Positions 23,262 through 23,271 of a stretch of 23,271 bases of DNA are shown piece after piece. Source of the DNA: CAIOSQ01 sp964434345 (GTDB taxonomy: Bacteria; Pseudomonadota; Alphaproteobacteria; CACIAM-22H2); contig CAYSUY010000047.1 of assembly GCA_964434345.1 (NCBI GenBank), positions 1-23,271 of the forward strand. Reading direction: 5' to 3'. Within the stretch, counting starts at the first letter, position 1. Every line of letters begins with the position of its first letter. The notes under the pieces were generated by a model that worked only from the letters and a program-made list of their open reading frames with translations, did not search any database and was not told the DNA's origin. Position numbers and translations under genes: made by a program.

Positions 23262-23271
23262 TCAGGCGAAG
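23262..23271 (-). CDS. Possible 3' end of a gene entering from the right
   Basis: The last bases read TTC GCC TGA on the minus strand (Phe-Ala-stop), just upstream of a strong hairpin. That is the arrangement expected for the end of a gene lying outside the window. Three codons cannot identify it, and the TGA could be chance. Confidence 0.25.

Overview
The window is a GC-rich, gene-dense stretch from a draft assembly, with runs of N at 2841-2940 and 8466-8475. Gene content points to an alphaproteobacterium, probably Rhodospirillales-like. The clues are a short phosphatidylserine decarboxylase paired with pssA, an NADP-type isocitrate dehydrogenase, cytochrome c', an Ig/LysM protein, and EAL-like proteins with an SRCDH motif. 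The placement is inference from gene content. I found no tRNA, rRNA, CRISPR array, transposase or integrase. No stretch without a gene is longer than about 130 nt.

Layout. 1-780 (minus): the N-terminus of icd, then a LOG-family phosphoribohydrolase. 907-6854 (plus): cytochrome c' and a diheme cytochrome c overlapping by ATGA; a proline/alanine-rich Ig/LysM protein broken by an assembly gap; psd and pssA, 2 nt apart; and an orphan PAS histidine kinase ending at a hairpin. 6900-12213 (minus): an operon read from the right, with a periplasmic binding protein, a fused double permease, an ABC ATPase and an IolG-like dehydrogenase. 12311-15974: an inositol-monophosphatase-family enzyme (plus), a TIM-barrel isomerase (minus) and IolD (plus). 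15976-19329 (minus): an MFS carrier, an MlrC-like metalloprotein and a membrane-anchored thermonuclease, the last two overlapping by ATGA. 19370-23142 (minus): three tandem paralogues with a degenerate EAL domain and a possible degenerate GGDEF domain. A 14-bp perfect hairpin follows at 23216-23248, and the last bases may be the end of another minus-strand gene.

Two systems stand out. First, 6900-15974 combines a transporter that would be labelled ferric-iron by homology with an inositol monophosphatase, an inositol dehydrogenase, a sugar isomerase and IolD. The binding protein has a His-Asp...Glu spacing that matches my memory of the AfuA sugar-phosphate receptor. I propose uptake of a phosphorylated cyclitol, dephosphorylation in the cytoplasm, then oxidation and ring cleavage. 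Second, the three tandem proteins keep the EAL scaffold but have lost catalytic residues in the same way, and carry a shared SRCDH motif where the catalytic EGVE motif normally lies. They look like c-di-GMP-binding or purely structural regulators rather than enzymes.
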